From Mariniflexile fucanivorans (GTDB lineage Bacteria > Bacteroidota > Bacteroidia > Flavobacteriales > Flavobacteriaceae): DNA of 64,000 nucleotides. The stretch covers positions 1 to 64,000 of the forward strand of contig NZ_SLUP01000009.1 of assembly GCF_004341235.1 (NCBI RefSeq), written 5' to 3'. A program made the translations under genes and the position numbers. Below the pieces are notes generated by a model. That model did not search any database. It saw only the letters and a program-made list of their open reading frames with translations, and was not told the DNA's origin. Positions 7,009-17,084 of the stretch are shown in pieces (position 1 is the first letter of the stretch; each line of letters opens with the position of its first letter).

Positions 7009-8010
7009 ATGGGAAAAATCTCAGCAGCTATAACCGCTGTTGGTGCTTATGTGCCAGAATACGTATTAACCAATCAAATTCTTGAAACTTTGGTTGATAC
7101 TAATGATGAATGGATAACTTCCAGAACGGGGATCAAAGAGCGTAGAATTCTTAAGGAAGAAGGCAAAGGAACTTCTTACCTAGCTATTAAAGCAGCCCAA
7201 GACCTTATCGATAAAAAAGGAATTGACCCAAAAACCATAGAACTAGTTATAGTTGCAACGGCAACACCAGATATGAAAGCAGCTTCAACAGCTTCTTTTA
7301 CAGCTACCGAAATTGGTGCCACCAATGCATTTTCATTTGATATGGATGCTGCTTGTTCAGGTTTTCTTTATGGAATGTCTGTAGCAACTAGTTATATTGA
7401 GTCTGGACGTTATAAAAATGTCTTGTTAATTGGAGCCGACAAAATGTCTTCCATTATTAATTATAAAGATAGGGCCACTTGTATTATCTTTGGTGATGGC
7501 GCTGGTGCCGTTTTGTTCGAGCCTAATGATGAAGGTTTAGGTTTTCAAGATGAATACCTAAGAAGTGATGGTACGGGTAGAGAGTTTTTACAAGCAACAT
7601 ACGGAGGCTCATCATATGCTTTAACGCCAGAAATTTTGGAGAAAGGTGGTCAATACGCTTTTCAAGAAGGCAAAACAGTATTTAAAAATGCCGTGTTTAA
7701 TATGGCAGACGCCACTTTTAAAATATTAGAACGTAATAATTTAACAATAGAAGACGTAAATTGGTTAGCGGCACATCAAGCTAACAAACGCATTATCGAT
7801 GCGATAGCACAACGCATCGAATTAGAAGAAGAAAAAGTGATGATTAATATTCATAAATATGGTAATACAACATCTGCAACGTTACCGTTATTATTAAATG
7901 ACTATGAATCACAACTTAAAAAAGGAGATAAAGTAATTTTTGCCGCTTTTGGAGGCGGATTCAGTTGGGGCGCCATTTACTTAAAATGGGCGTATAATTC
8001 AGTAAACTAA
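7009..8010 (+). CDS. fabH: Beta-ketoacyl-ACP synthase III
   Basis: This 333-residue enzyme condenses acetyl-CoA (or a branched acyl-CoA) with malonyl-ACP to start fatty acid synthesis. The catalytic triad is C116 (AACSGF), H256 (AAHQANK) and N286 (GNTTSA). Length and the glycine-rich end FGGGFSWGA are normal. It heads a fabH-accB-accC cluster, 23 bases before accB, so malonyl-CoA supply and chain initiation are probably co-transcribed. Confidence 0.96.
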   Translation: MGKISAAITAVGAYVPEYVLTNQILETLVDTNDEWITSRTGIKERRILKEEGKGTSYLAIKAAQDLIDKKGIDPKTIELVIVATATPDMKAASTASFTATEIGATNAFSFDMDAACSGFLYGMSVATSYIESGRYKNVLLIGADKMSSIINYKDRATCIIFGDGAGAVLFEPNDEGLGFQDEYLRSDGTGREFLQATYGGSSYALTPEILEKGGQYAFQEGKTVFKNAVFNMADATFKILERNNLTIEDVNWLAAHQANKRIIDAIAQRIELEEEKVMINIHKYGNTTSATLPLLLNDYESQLKKGDKVIFAAFGGGFSWGAIYLKWAYNSVN

Positions 8011-8033
8011 CCATTAACTAATTAGTAAAGATT

Positions 8034-8519
8034 ATGGATATTAAAGAAATTCAAAACTTAATCAAGTTTGTTGCCAAATCAGGGGCAAGTGAGGTTAAAT
8101 TAGAAATGGATGATATTAAAATCACCATTAAAACAGGATCAGATCCGGATGCTACAGCAATACAATATGCACCTGTAGCACCGCAAATGCCACAAATGCA
8201 AGCTGCGGCACCATTAGCTGAAGCACAACCTGTAGCTCAAGCTTCTACACCTGCAGCACCTGCAGCAGAAAACTCAAAGTTTATTACCATTAAATCACCA
8301 ATTATAGGAACTTTCTATAGAAAACCATCACCAGATAAACCTTTATTTGTTGAGGTAGGACAAACCATTGCAGAAGGCGATGTGCTTTGTATTATTGAAG
8401 CTATGAAATTATTCAATGAAATTGAATCTGAAGTTTCAGGAAAAATTGTTAAAATATTAGTTGACGATTCTTCACCAGTTGAATTCGATCAACCATTATT
8501 TTTGGTAGATCCATCTTAA
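8034..8519 (+). CDS. accB: Biotin carboxyl carrier protein of acetyl-CoA carboxylase
   Basis: 161 residues. The N-terminal helical part (1-35) is followed by a flexible Ala/Pro/Gln linker (about 45-80) and a biotinyl domain (83-161). Biotin attaches to K125 in [10 protein letters not shown], where the usual methionines flank as in AMKL. It carries carboxybiotin between AccC and the carboxyltransferase. It sits between fabH and accC. Confidence 0.96.
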   Translation: MDIKEIQNLIKFVAKSGASEVKLEMDDIKITIKTGSDPDATAIQYAPVAPQMPQMQAAAPLAEAQPVAQASTPAAPAAENSKFITIKSPIIGTFYRKPSPDKPLFVEVGQTIAEGDVLCIIEAMKLFNEIESEVSGKIVKILVDDSSPVEFDQPLFLVDPS

Positions 8520-8529
8520 TATAAATCCC

Positions 8530-8591
8530 AATTTTCAATTTCCAAACTCCAATGATATTTTTTGGAATTTGTTTTTTGATTATTGAAAATT
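8530..8591. repeat. Intergenic nested inverted repeat (family C, copy 1)
   Basis: Between accB and accC. AATTTTCAAT (8530-8539) pairs with ATTGAAAATT (8582-8591), and inside it CAAACTCCAA pairs with TTGGAATTTG with one mismatch. The same TCCAA/TTGGAATTT design is seen near 55011-55061. No T run follows in the right place, so a repeat or mRNA-stabilising hairpin fits better than a terminator. Confidence 0.6.
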
Positions 8592-8601
8592 TGAAGAATT
8601 T

Positions 8602-9954
8602 ATGTTTAAAAAAGTATTAATAGCCAATAGAGGAGAAATAGCACTGCGTGTTATTAGAACCTGCAAAGAAATGGGCATTAAAACAGTGGCAGTTTACTCG
8701 ACTGCCGATGCGGAAAGCTTACACGTTAAGTTTGCCGATGAAGCTGTTTGTATAGGTCCGCCATCAAGTGCGCTTTCTTATTTAAAAATGTCTAATATTA
8801 TATCGGCTGCAGAAATTACAAATGCAGATGCGATACATCCAGGTTACGGATTTTTATCTGAAAACGCCAAATTTTCAAAAATTTGTGAAGAGCACGGAAT
8901 AAAATTCATAGGTGCTTCTCCAGAAATGATTGATAGAATGGGCGACAAAGCCAATGCAAAATCGACTATGATTGCTGCAGGCGTTCCATGTGTTCCGGGT
9001 AGTGAAGGCGTTATTGAAACCTTCGAAGAATGTCAAAAAATAGCTAAAGCTACAGGATATCCAGTAATGCTTAAGGCATCAGCTGGTGGCGGTGGAAAAG
9101 GCATGCGAGGTGTTTTTAAACCAGAACAGCTTAAAGACGCTTGGGATTCGGCTCGTCAAGAAAGTAAAGCTGCTTTTGGAAATGACGATATGTACATGGA
9201 AAAACTTATTGAAGAACCAAGACATATTGAAATTCAAATTGTGGGCGATTCTACAGGTAGAGCCTGTCATTTATCTGAAAGAGATTGTTCCATTCAACGT
9301 CGTCATCAAAAACTAACTGAGGAAACCCCTTCACCATTTATGACCGATGAACTTCGAGAAAAAATGGGAGCCGCCGCTGTAAAAGCCGCAGAATATATTA
9401 AGTACGAAGGCGCAGGAACTATCGAATTTTTAGTAGATAAGCACCGCAACTTCTACTTCATGGAGATGAATACCCGTATTCAAGTAGAACATCCAATTAC
9501 AGAACAAGTTATCGATTTCGATTTAATTCGCGAACAAATTCTTGTCGCTGCTGGCGTGCCAATTTCTGGTAAAAACTATTTGCCGAAATTGCATTCCATA
9601 GAGTGCCGTATCAATGCTGAAGATCCGTTTAACGGCTTCCGCCCATCACCAGGAACCATCACAACGTTGCATGCGCCAGGAGGTCACGGCGTTCGTTTAG
9701 ATACCCATGTGTATGCAGGTTATACCATTCCGCCAAATTACGATTCTATGATTGCCAAGTTAATTACAACAGCGCAAACCAGAGAAGAAGCCATCAATAA
9801 AATGAAACGCGCTTTAGATGAATTCGTTATTGAAGGTGTAAAAACAACCATTCCGTTCCACAGACAATTAATGGATCATCCCGATTATTTAGCTGGAAAT
9901 TATACCACGAAGTTTATGGAAGATTTTGTTATAGAAAAACAAGTTGAAGAATAA
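8602..9954 (+). CDS. accC: Biotin carboxylase subunit of acetyl-CoA carboxylase
   Basis: 450 residues with the standard order: a pre-ATP-grasp domain starting [15 protein letters not shown], an ATP-grasp domain with the glycine-rich loop SAGGGGKGM, the catalytic [11 protein letters not shown], and a C-terminal biotin carboxylase domain with FRPSPG. It carboxylates biotin on AccB with ATP and bicarbonate. It is the last gene of the fabH-accB-accC cluster and is followed by a strong terminator. Confidence 0.97.
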   Translation: MFKKVLIANRGEIALRVIRTCKEMGIKTVAVYSTADAESLHVKFADEAVCIGPPSSALSYLKMSNIISAAEITNADAIHPGYGFLSENAKFSKICEEHGIKFIGASPEMIDRMGDKANAKSTMIAAGVPCVPGSEGVIETFEECQKIAKATGYPVMLKASAGGGGKGMRGVFKPEQLKDAWDSARQESKAAFGNDDMYMEKLIEEPRHIEIQIVGDSTGRACHLSERDCSIQRRHQKLTEETPSPFMTDELREKMGAAAVKAAEYIKYEGAGTIEFLVDKHRNFYFMEMNTRIQVEHPITEQVIDFDLIREQILVAAGVPISGKNYLPKLHSIECRINAEDPFNGFRPSPGTITTLHAPGGHGVRLDTHVYAGYTIPPNYDSMIAKLITTAQTREEAINKMKRALDEFVIEGVKTTIPFHRQLMDHPDYLAGNYTTKFMEDFVIEKQVEE

Positions 9955-9963
9955 ATAATGAAG

Positions 9964-9992
9964 ACTCCGAAAGCAATTTTGGAGTTTTTTTT
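9964..9992 (+). terminator. Intrinsic terminator after accC
   Basis: Nine-base stem (ACTCCGAAA with TTTTGGAGT, one G-U pair) closed by a GCAA tetraloop, followed by seven T. It starts 10 bases after the accC stop. Confidence 0.85.
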
Positions 9993-10065
9993 GATATTTT
10001 ATGGAAAAAACAAAAGGTGGGTTATTCATATACTAAGCTTCCATGACGAAAAATAATAAATTAAC

Positions 10066-10509
10066 ATGTTAAATATAATAGTTAAAACCTTTTCAGAATT
10101 AAGCCTTCAAGAACTCTACAGCATTTTACAATTACGAAGTGAAGTTTTTGTAGTAGAACAAGATTGTGTTTATCAGGATATTGATGGAAAAGATGAAAAG
10201 GCACTACATGTTTTAGGCTTTAAGAACGATAAAATAATAGCTTATACCCGCATTTTTAAACCAGGCGATTATTTGGAATTTGCTTGTATAGGTCGCGTTG
10301 TGGTATCTAAAAATGAACGTGCTTTTAAGTATGGTTACGATATTATGAAGGTTTCCATAGAAGCTATTGAAACCCGTTTTAAAGAGCACAAAATTAAAAT
10401 TTCCGCGCAAGCACATTTAAAATCCTTTTATAATAATTGTGGTTTTAAGGAAATTGGAGAGGAATATTTAGAAGATAATATTCCGCATATTGCTATGATT
10501 AAGCAGTAA
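10066..10509 (+). CDS. GNAT family N-acetyltransferase, ElaA-like
   Basis: 147 residues matching the ElaA branch of GNAT acetyltransferases: the N-terminal LYSILQLRSEVFVVEQ, then DIDGKDEKALHVLG and the acetyl-CoA binding region IGRVVVSKNER. Substrate is unknown for the family. It is a single gene between the accC terminator and a convergent T9SS gene. Confidence 0.85.
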   Translation: MLNIIVKTFSELSLQELYSILQLRSEVFVVEQDCVYQDIDGKDEKALHVLGFKNDKIIAYTRIFKPGDYLEFACIGRVVVSKNERAFKYGYDIMKVSIEAIETRFKEHKIKISAQAHLKSFYNNCGFKEIGEEYLEDNIPHIAMIKQ

Positions 10510-10576
10510 AACACCATGATTTTATTAAATTCAGCTTTTTGACGGCACTCAGGACAAACTCAGGTTGCTACTTGTT

Positions 10577-11986
10577 TCACCGTTTTAAAGTAAAATGTCC
10601 TTTAATAGTTTCTCCAGTATTTAAAGTAATGGCGTACCAATAATCATTGGATTCCAATAGTTTTCCATTAAAAGTACCGTTCCAGCTTAATGAATTTGCA
10701 GGCAGGTATTTTAAAAGCTTTCCGTAACGGTTAAAAATAGCAACGTTTTTAATGGAGTTATTAAAGTCTTCAACCTTCCAAAAATCGTGTATTCCATCGT
10801 TGTTGGGTGTAAAATATTTTGGAATGTAATAATCTTCAGTAACAATTAAAACATTAAAGTAGCTTTCATTAGTAGCACAAATTGATGTATTATAAATATA
10901 AATAGTTTGCGAATTTGTGATCACATCTCCAGTAAATAAAGGTGTTCCTGTGCCATCGGATTGCGTGAAATAGTTTCCATATATAAGGCTAGGTAATATG
11001 TAAGGCGTGTTTGTAATTACATTATTTAAGCTATCTATATTTATAAAATTACTGCATTGATTTTGTACTGTTACATAATTTAAAAACCCAGCAGGTATCC
11101 AATTTATTGGAGTGTTTGTAGGGGTATCAACAACCACACAATTTAAATTTATATTGTTGCTAAAATTTACATGGGCGTTATTATTATTTCCGTTTTTTAG
11201 GTTCAATCTGCATAATTGGTTACTACTGCAATCTAAACTTGTTAGATTAGAATTTTTAGAAAAATCCAATTCACCAAGCGTGTTATTACTACAATTTACA
11301 GTCGATAAAGCGTTGTTAATTTCAGTATTTAAAATGGATAGTTGATTGTTTTCACACGAAAAGAAAACTAAGCTCAAATTTTTAGAAATATCTAGATTTG
11401 AAATTGAATTATTTCCACACTCAAAGCGACTTAGTAGTGTGTTTTGAGTAATATCTATACTTGATATTTGGTTGTTTTCGCAAATAAGAACACCCAGATT
11501 TGTGTTTTTGGAAACATTTAAAGTTGATAACTGATTGGTGTCGCAAACTAGAGATATTAACTTGGTGTTTTGCGAAACATTTAAGAGCGTTAATTGATTT
11601 TTAGCACACCAAAAAATATTTAAATCAATTAGATTTGAAACATCAATTGTTGCTAATTGGTTATCACTACAGAATAATTGTGACAGCTTGGTGTTTTGAG
11701 AAATATTTAAATTGCTAAGTAGGTTTTCAGAACAATCCAAAAAGGTTAAATTGATAAAATCTTCAATGCCTGTTAAGTCTGAAATATTTTTTAATGAAAC
11801 ATCTAAATAGGTTACATTATTAATATTGGTGGTTGGCACAAAACCATTTATTGGTCCAGAATCATAGCTTAAATCTATAAGAGCTTGTTCGAAATTAGCA
11901 TCAGGAATTAAGGTGTTTTGAGTGAAACCAGTGTAACTAGATAGGAATAAAAAAATGTTGAATATGTATGTTTTATTTACCCACAT
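10577..11986 (-). CDS. Secreted leucine-rich-repeat protein with T9SS type B sorting domain
   Basis: About 469 residues with three parts: a signal peptide ending GFTQ; about ten repeats of ~21 residues of the form NTxLxxLxCxxNQLSxLxVS between about residues 60 and 270; and a C-terminal gliding-motility/CHU_C domain from YFTPNNDGIHDFW to IKGHFTLKR. The latter directs export and surface attachment through the type IX system. The repeats suggest binding to proteins or surfaces. ATG at 11986 is chosen; it overlaps the end of the OmpA-family gene by 14 bases, so the two are probably co-translated. Confidence 0.88.
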   Translation of the reverse strand: MWVNKTYIFNIFLFLSSYTGFTQNTLIPDANFEQALIDLSYDSGPINGFVPTTNINNVTYLDVSLKNISDLTGIEDFINLTFLDCSENLLSNLNISQNTKLSQLFCSDNQLATIDVSNLIDLNIFWCAKNQLTLLNVSQNTKLISLVCDTNQLSTLNVSKNTNLGVLICENNQISSIDITQNTLLSRFECGNNSISNLDISKNLSLVFFSCENNQLSILNTEINNALSTVNCSNNTLGELDFSKNSNLTSLDCSSNQLCRLNLKNGNNNNAHVNFSNNINLNCVVVDTPTNTPINWIPAGFLNYVTVQNQCSNFINIDSLNNVITNTPYILPSLIYGNYFTQSDGTGTPLFTGDVITNSQTIYIYNTSICATNESYFNVLIVTEDYYIPKYFTPNNDGIHDFWKVEDFNNSIKNVAIFNRYGKLLKYLPANSLSWNGTFNGKLLESNDYWYAITLNTGETIKGHFTLKR

Positions 11987-12827
11987 AGGTAATAACAATT
12001 TCTACCCGACGGTCAAATTTTGGATCGCCACCCAGCGGAAATTTTCGGCGCATCCCTAAATGGCGCATGCGTTTTTTATCAACACCTTTTTTAGCGAAAT
12101 AATCATAAATATATTCTGCGCGCGCTTCCGATAGGTTGCGAAGTTTGGTTTTTCTATCAACAGCATCTCTACTATTTTGTGTGCAACATACATGACCTTG
12201 AATAGTGAAATAAATATCCTTTCGTTCTACTAAAGCCTTGGCAATAGCTTCCAGTGTTTTTTTAGATTCGGGCATTATTTGGCTATAACCGGTTTTAAAC
12301 AAAATGGTATCAAAAACTATTTTATCACCTATTTTAAGGTCGCCTTTTAAAAGTTCCTCTGCATCTTTCTTTTTGGGTTCTTCAACTTTTATTTCTTCTT
12401 TAACTTCAACAATTTTTGGTGGTTTTGGCTTTACTATAATTTCAACTTTTCGGTTTAAACCTCTAATTTTTATAATATTTTTTTCTTCAACAATTTTTAA
12501 TAAAATTTCACCTTTTCCATCTACATTGGTTATCAAATCTTCGCTAATTTCATTGTTAGAAAATACGGTTTTAATAGCGTCGGCACGTTGTTGTGATAGT
12601 TTTAAGTTATAAGAATCGGCACCAATATCATCACAAAAACCAAAAATGGAAATGGACTCAATGTCAATATCGGCTAAGTTTGAAATAAAAAGCAATAGGC
12701 GACTTTCTTCAGTGGATGGAATATCGTATTTGTCAGTATCAAAATAAACTTCATGTGTTAATTCTTTTTGCGAAAAAACAAAAGGTGCATGAAGCGTTAT
12801 TAATAATAAAACAAGCAGTTTTTTCAT
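11973..12827 (-). CDS. OmpA-family protein with two OmpA C-terminal-like domains
   Basis: 284 residues: signal peptide ending VFSQ, a first OmpA-like domain at about 25-135 (VYFDTDKYDI, then LSQQRADAI), a Lys/Glu/Val-rich linker (135-165) and a second OmpA-like domain at about 168-282 (ILFKTGYSQI, LSEARAEYI, FDRRVEI). These domains bind peptidoglycan, so the protein probably sits in the periplasm facing the wall. The first domain is less canonical. The next gene, a T9SS surface protein, overlaps its 3' end, suggesting joint function at the envelope. Confidence 0.88.
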   Translation of the reverse strand: MKKLLVLLLITLHAPFVFSQKELTHEVYFDTDKYDIPSTEESRLLLFISNLADIDIESISIFGFCDDIGADSYNLKLSQQRADAIKTVFSNNEISEDLITNVDGKGEILLKIVEEKNIIKIRGLNRKVEIIVKPKPPKIVEVKEEIKVEEPKKKDAEELLKGDLKIGDKIVFDTILFKTGYSQIMPESKKTLEAIAKALVERKDIYFTIQGHVCCTQNSRDAVDRKTKLRNLSEARAEYIYDYFAKKGVDKKRMRHLGMRRKFPLGGDPKFDRRVEIVITYVGK

Positions 12828-13019
12828 AGTAGGACAATAGAACTGACTATAAATATACTATTTTAAATGAATTGCGGTAAAAGCAATGGTGTTTTTAAGT
12901 TTAACGACACTTACAATACGTTGTAAAGCATTTGATTATATGTTTTTAACTATCATTATGTTTATGATAATTGTCAGCATTTAAAAAACGTATTCATTTT
13001 AATTTTGGAAAAAGGACAA

Positions 13020-13766
13020 ATGGAAATTTTAAAACTTACCGATAAAAATATCAACGACACGCATATTTGTTGTGCCATAAGTGATAAAAAATGTCAAATT
13101 GGTTATGAAAAGAAGAAAGAATGGCTAAAAAAGGAATTTAAAAACGGTTATAATTTTCAGAAAGTCGACGTTAGAGGCAAAGTATTTATTGAATATGTTA
13201 CCATAGAAAACTCTTGGCTACCTTTAATTGGAACTAATTTTATGGTTATAAATTGTTTTTGGGTATCAGGACAGTTTAAAGGTATGGGTAATGGGAAAAA
13301 ATTATTGGAACAATGTAAGGCAGATTCCAAGGATATGGATGGTATTGTAGCTGTTTCAAGCGATAAAAAAAGACCTTTTATGACCGATCCTAAATTTTTG
13401 AAGCATCATGGATTTGAAATCATTGACGAAGCAAAACCTTATTTTAAACTTTGGGGGCTAAAAACAAATCCGAATGCCGAATTTCCAAAATTTATGAAAA
13501 GTGCAAAATCTGGTAAATGTGTTAATAATAACGGTATTGTAGCTTTTTATTCAAACACATGTCCATTTACGGAATATTACACAAATGAATTATTGAGAGC
13601 ATACGCAAAAGATAAAAATATACCAATAGAAATAAACAATATCAAATCGCAAGAAGCGGGTAGAAATATGCCCATTCCATGGATTATTAACAGTGTTTTT
13701 TACAAAGGTGAATTAGTAAGTTTAGAAATGAAAGTTGAAAAACATCTAGATAAACTAATTGGATAA
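13020..13766 (+). CDS. YoaP-like N-acetyltransferase
   Basis: 248 residues combining a GNAT-like fold (about 1-140; acetyl-CoA loop SGQFKGMGNGKKLL) with a C-terminal YoaP-type domain carrying a thioredoxin-like CPFTEYY motif (about 180-248). This two-part layout matches YoaP. The protein is rich in paired cysteines (ICCA, KKCQ), which hints at metal or thiol chemistry; the substrate is unknown. ATG at 13020 is preferred to the TTG at 13005 because TAATTTTG at 13000-13007, a -7 element, overlaps that TTG. Confidence 0.8.
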   Translation: MEILKLTDKNINDTHICCAISDKKCQIGYEKKKEWLKKEFKNGYNFQKVDVRGKVFIEYVTIENSWLPLIGTNFMVINCFWVSGQFKGMGNGKKLLEQCKADSKDMDGIVAVSSDKKRPFMTDPKFLKHHGFEIIDEAKPYFKLWGLKTNPNAEFPKFMKSAKSGKCVNNNGIVAFYSNTCPFTEYYTNELLRAYAKDKNIPIEINNIKSQEAGRNMPIPWIINSVFYKGELVSLEMKVEKHLDKLIG

Positions 13767-13791
13767 AAATAGCTTTATAAACAATCCTTTT

Positions 13792-15426
13792 TTATTTTAA
13801 ATACCCATTATAGGTTGTTGGACTAGCAAGTACTTCGGTGGCTTTTTTAATTTCGGCATCGTGTATTTTATAGTACTCGTAAAGCCCTTCACGGTACACA
13901 TAACGTTTCACAATTTCTTCGGTTATTAGCTGAAGCAAATAGGCTTTATTTTCATCTATAACGCTTAATTTGGATTTGTTTAAATTTGAAATAAGCGCGT
14001 TGTAATCTGTTTTAATATTATCATCCAAATCATCATTTTTAGCTGCTTCCAAAACTTTATTTAAGGCTTTTTCGGTTTCAGTTACAAATGAAAAGTTATT
14101 CGTTTTTAAATAGTCTTTGAAATTTGAAAAATCGGCATCGGTAAGCTTTAAATTGTTCACCTCTTTCACATTGTGATTGTAATAATAGTTGGTAGCGTAA
14201 TTAAAAATTAAATCGTTATCAACAATAGCATTAATTATGGTCGAATTTTTTGTAGCAGTAATACTCACATCTGGAAACACGCCACCACCATCAAACACTT
14301 TTCTACCGTTTTTGGTTTTAAATTCGTTGTAATTTTCTTGTTTTACTCTTACGGCTTCACCTTTTTCGTTTCTGTGCCAATAATCTAACGCTTGAATACA
14401 TCTACCTGAAGGCGTATAATAACGCGAAATAGTAATTTTAACCTGCGTTCCATAAACCAGTTCTTTAGGGCGTTGCACCAGGCCTTTACCAAAACTTCTG
14501 GAGCCAACTATTACGGCACGATCTAAATCTTGTAACGCACCCGAAACAATTTCACTGGCAGAGGCACTACCTTCATCAATTAAAATAACTAACGGAATTT
14601 CAGTATCAATCGGCTCATTTTGAGTGTAATAGGTTTTGTTATATTTTTTAACTTTCGATTTAGTTGTAACAACCAATTGCCCCTTAGGAACAAATAAATT
14701 TACAATATTTATGGCTTCATTAAGTAAACCTCCTGGGTTACCACGAACATCTAAAATAATACGTTCGGCACCTTGAGCTTTTAAATCGCGCAGGGCGTAA
14801 TTAGTTTCAGCAGATGCTTTATCATTAAAACGGCTTAGAACGATATAACCTGTTTTAGCATTAACCATAGAAAAATGAGGTACTGCTTTTATCTCAACTT
14901 CAGCACGTTTAATGGTCGCTGTTTGGGTTTTTCCTTGGCGTTTGAAGGTTACTTCTACCGAGGAGTCGGTTGCTCCTTTAAGTAATTCGCCAGCGTCTTC
15001 TTTGTATGTTTCAATAAGGGTATTGCCCACTTTTATAATTTCGTCGCCTGCTTTTAAACCCGCTTTATCAGCAGGATAATTTTTGTATGGCTCAACAATT
15101 ACTAATTTATCTTTTAGGGTTTTTACTTTCGCACCAATGCCCGTATAATCGCCTGTATTGTTTATTCTTGCCGCTTCCACATCTTGCTCGTTCATAAAAT
15201 TGGTGTACGGATCCAAATCGGCTAACATGCTTTTTATGGCGGTATCCATTAAATCGCCCGGATTGGTTTCATCAACATAATTCATGTTGAGTTCTTTAAA
15301 AAGAGTCGTAAAAATTTCAATTTGCTTCGCTATTTCAAAAAAATCGTTTTTGAAAGCTGTAGTTGTTAAAAACAAAACACAAGCTATAACGGGGATTATG
15401 ATTCTTTTTTTTAGTAAATTCTTCAT
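13792..15426 (-). CDS. S41 family C-terminal processing peptidase
   Basis: 544 residues: an N-terminal membrane or signal segment (about 8-25), a PDZ domain (about 92-170, GIGAKV to FKRQ) and an S41 protease core. The Ser/Lys dyad is S289 in GSASASE and K314 in FGKGLVQ, 25 residues apart as in CtpA/D1 protease. A C-terminal helical extension of about 180 residues is usual in Bacteroidota. It probably degrades or trims periplasmic proteins. It follows rnpA by 6 bases, so the two are likely co-transcribed. Confidence 0.92.
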   Translation of the reverse strand: MKNLLKKRIIIPVIACVLFLTTTAFKNDFFEIAKQIEIFTTLFKELNMNYVDETNPGDLMDTAIKSMLADLDPYTNFMNEQDVEAARINNTGDYTGIGAKVKTLKDKLVIVEPYKNYPADKAGLKAGDEIIKVGNTLIETYKEDAGELLKGATDSSVEVTFKRQGKTQTATIKRAEVEIKAVPHFSMVNAKTGYIVLSRFNDKASAETNYALRDLKAQGAERIILDVRGNPGGLLNEAINIVNLFVPKGQLVVTTKSKVKKYNKTYYTQNEPIDTEIPLVILIDEGSASASEIVSGALQDLDRAVIVGSRSFGKGLVQRPKELVYGTQVKITISRYYTPSGRCIQALDYWHRNEKGEAVRVKQENYNEFKTKNGRKVFDGGGVFPDVSITATKNSTIINAIVDNDLIFNYATNYYYNHNVKEVNNLKLTDADFSNFKDYLKTNNFSFVTETEKALNKVLEAAKNDDLDDNIKTDYNALISNLNKSKLSVIDENKAYLLQLITEEIVKRYVYREGLYEYYKIHDAEIKKATEVLASPTTYNGYLK

Positions 15427-15432
15427 TGCTAA

Positions 15433-15816
15433 TTAATTTTTTTCTTCGGAAATGTTCTTTGAAAATTTTTCGAAAAGCTGCTTCATTCTGGTTTGCATTT
15501 CGGTTAAAGTTGGTTTTTCTTTCCCAATGTACAAAATCATAAACGCATACGATGCTGTTAAATTGTTAAAATGAACTGCTTTATTCAATCTGTAAGATTC
15601 TCGCATCAAACGTTTTATACGGTTTCTATCCACGGCCGTTTTAAAATGTCGTTTGCTAACTGAAACGCCCGTTTTCACCAAAACACCATCATCAAAAATG
15701 GTTGGTAAATATACCAAACGCAACGGAAAAGCCGAAACCGATTTACCTTCGGTAAACAGTTGTTCAATGAGTTTTTTGCTTTTAAGTTTTTCTTTTTGGT
15801 TGAAGGTAAATTTCAA
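15433..15816 (-). CDS. rnpA: Ribonuclease P protein component
   Basis: 127 residues of basic protein that assists the RNase P RNA in maturing tRNA 5' ends. The family core is clear: KLKSKKLIEQLF at the start, then VGVSVSKRH-like VKTGVSVSKRHFKTA and the RNR motif in DRNRIKRLMRES. The partner rpmH is not adjacent; an S41 protease gene follows instead. Confidence 0.95.
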   Translation of the reverse strand: MKFTFNQKEKLKSKKLIEQLFTEGKSVSAFPLRLVYLPTIFDDGVLVKTGVSVSKRHFKTAVDRNRIKRLMRESYRLNKAVHFNNLTASYAFMILYIGKEKPTLTEMQTRMKQLFEKFSKNISEEKN

Positions 15817-15850
15817 GGTTACTTGTTTTAAAAACTCAAAGATAATGAAT

Positions 15851-15989
15851 AAAAAGAGGTTGTTTGAAAAGTGTTATTTTACGTCATTGCGAGGTACGAA
15901 GCAATCTTTAAATTGTTGATAATCAACAAACATATTACTTCACTACGTTCGTAATGACATTTTATTTCGACTTTTCAAACAGCCTCTTT
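15851..15989. repeat. Intergenic palindromic repeat (family A, variant copy)
   Basis: AAAGAGGTTGTTTGAAAAG at the left pairs with CTTTTCAAACAGCCTCTTT at the right (ends 15989). Inside are a second pair of arms (GTCATTGCGAGG to GTAATGACAT) and, at the centre, TTGTTGATAATCAACAA. The outer arm and the centre resemble the copies at 20071 and 56181, while the inner arm is of a different type. It occupies the divergent gap between rnpA and the acr3 end. Confidence 0.75.
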
Positions 15990-16018
15990 GAACTTTTTTA
16001 TTGAAATAAAAATCTGTT

Positions 16019-17083
16019 TTAATCCATTTTTGCTGTTTGGAACTTTGTGTTTCCATAATATTTTTTCCGAAGCCAAAAAGAAACTCTTACTAATAAAATT
16101 AAAGCAGGTACTTCTACTAATGGGCCAATAACACCCGTAAAAGCTTGCCCGGAATTAAGCCCAAAAACCGCGATGGCAACTGCTATGGCCAATTCAAAAT
16201 TATTGCCAGCAGCAGTAAATGCTACGGCTGTGGTTTTATCATAGTCTGCTCCAGCGGCTTTGGTAAAGAAAAAGCCAATAAGAAACATGATGGTGAAATA
16301 AATAAGTAGCGGAACCGCAATAATTAAAACATCCATGGGTATTTGAACAATCAATTCGCCTTTTAATGAAAACATGACTACAATAGTGAACAAAAGTGCT
16401 ATTAACGTCATAGGTGAAATGGTTGGTATAAATGTGTTTGTGTACCAATCTTCACCCTTTAATTTCACTAAAATAACCCGACTTAAAATTCCCATTAAAA
16501 ACGGAATTCCTAAATAAATAGCAACACTTTCAGCTATCGTAGCAATTGAAATATCCACAATGGCACCTTCAAACCCAAAATACGGTGGAAGAACTGTGAT
16601 AAAAATCCAAGCATAAAAACTATACGCAAATACTTGAAAAATGCTATTTAATGCCACTAAACCTGCACCATATTCACTGCTTCCTTCAGCTAAATCGTTC
16701 CAAACCAAAACCATGGCAATACAACGGGCTAAACCTATTAAAATTAAACCCACCATATATTCTGGATAATCTTTCAGAAAAATAATAGCCAATAAGAACA
16801 TTAAAACCGGACCAATTATCCAGTTTAAAAGCAATGAAACGCCTACAATTTTTGTGTTTTTAAAAACCTTAGGTAATAGTTTATAATTCACTTTTGCCAA
16901 CGGTGGATACATCATTAAAATCAACCCTATGGCAATGGGAATATTCGTTGTGCCAGAATTAAATGAATTTATAATATTTGGGAACGACGGTATTAAATAA
17001 CCTAAACCAACCCCTATTGCCATGGCAATAAAAATCCACAGGGTTAAGTTTTTATCTAAAAAGCTTAATTTTTTTGCTGCCAT
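16019..17083 (-). CDS. arsB: ACR3-family arsenite efflux transporter
   Basis: 354 residues with about ten transmembrane helices and the motifs of ACR3 carriers: [13 protein letters not shown] (with the essential cysteine of the family) and [15 protein letters not shown]. It exports arsenite across the inner membrane, driven by proton motive force. It is the last gene of the arsR-DUF6428-arsC-acr3 operon, one base after the phosphatase-like gene. Confidence 0.93.
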   Translation of the reverse strand: MAAKKLSFLDKNLTLWIFIAMAIGVGLGYLIPSFPNIINSFNSGTTNIPIAIGLILMMYPPLAKVNYKLLPKVFKNTKIVGVSLLLNWIIGPVLMFLLAIIFLKDYPEYMVGLILIGLARCIAMVLVWNDLAEGSSEYGAGLVALNSIFQVFAYSFYAWIFITVLPPYFGFEGAIVDISIATIAESVAIYLGIPFLMGILSRVILVKLKGEDWYTNTFIPTISPMTLIALLFTIVVMFSLKGELIVQIPMDVLIIAVPLLIYFTIMFLIGFFFTKAAGADYDKTTAVAFTAAGNNFELAIAVAIAVFGLNSGQAFTGVIGPLVEVPALILLVRVSFWLRKKYYGNTKFQTAKMD

Positions 17084-17084
17084 G

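Noticed and set aside
9086-9316. Open frames on either strand inside accC and many other core genes
   Set aside because: They overlap conserved genes in another frame, lack starts with signals, and encode nothing recognisable.
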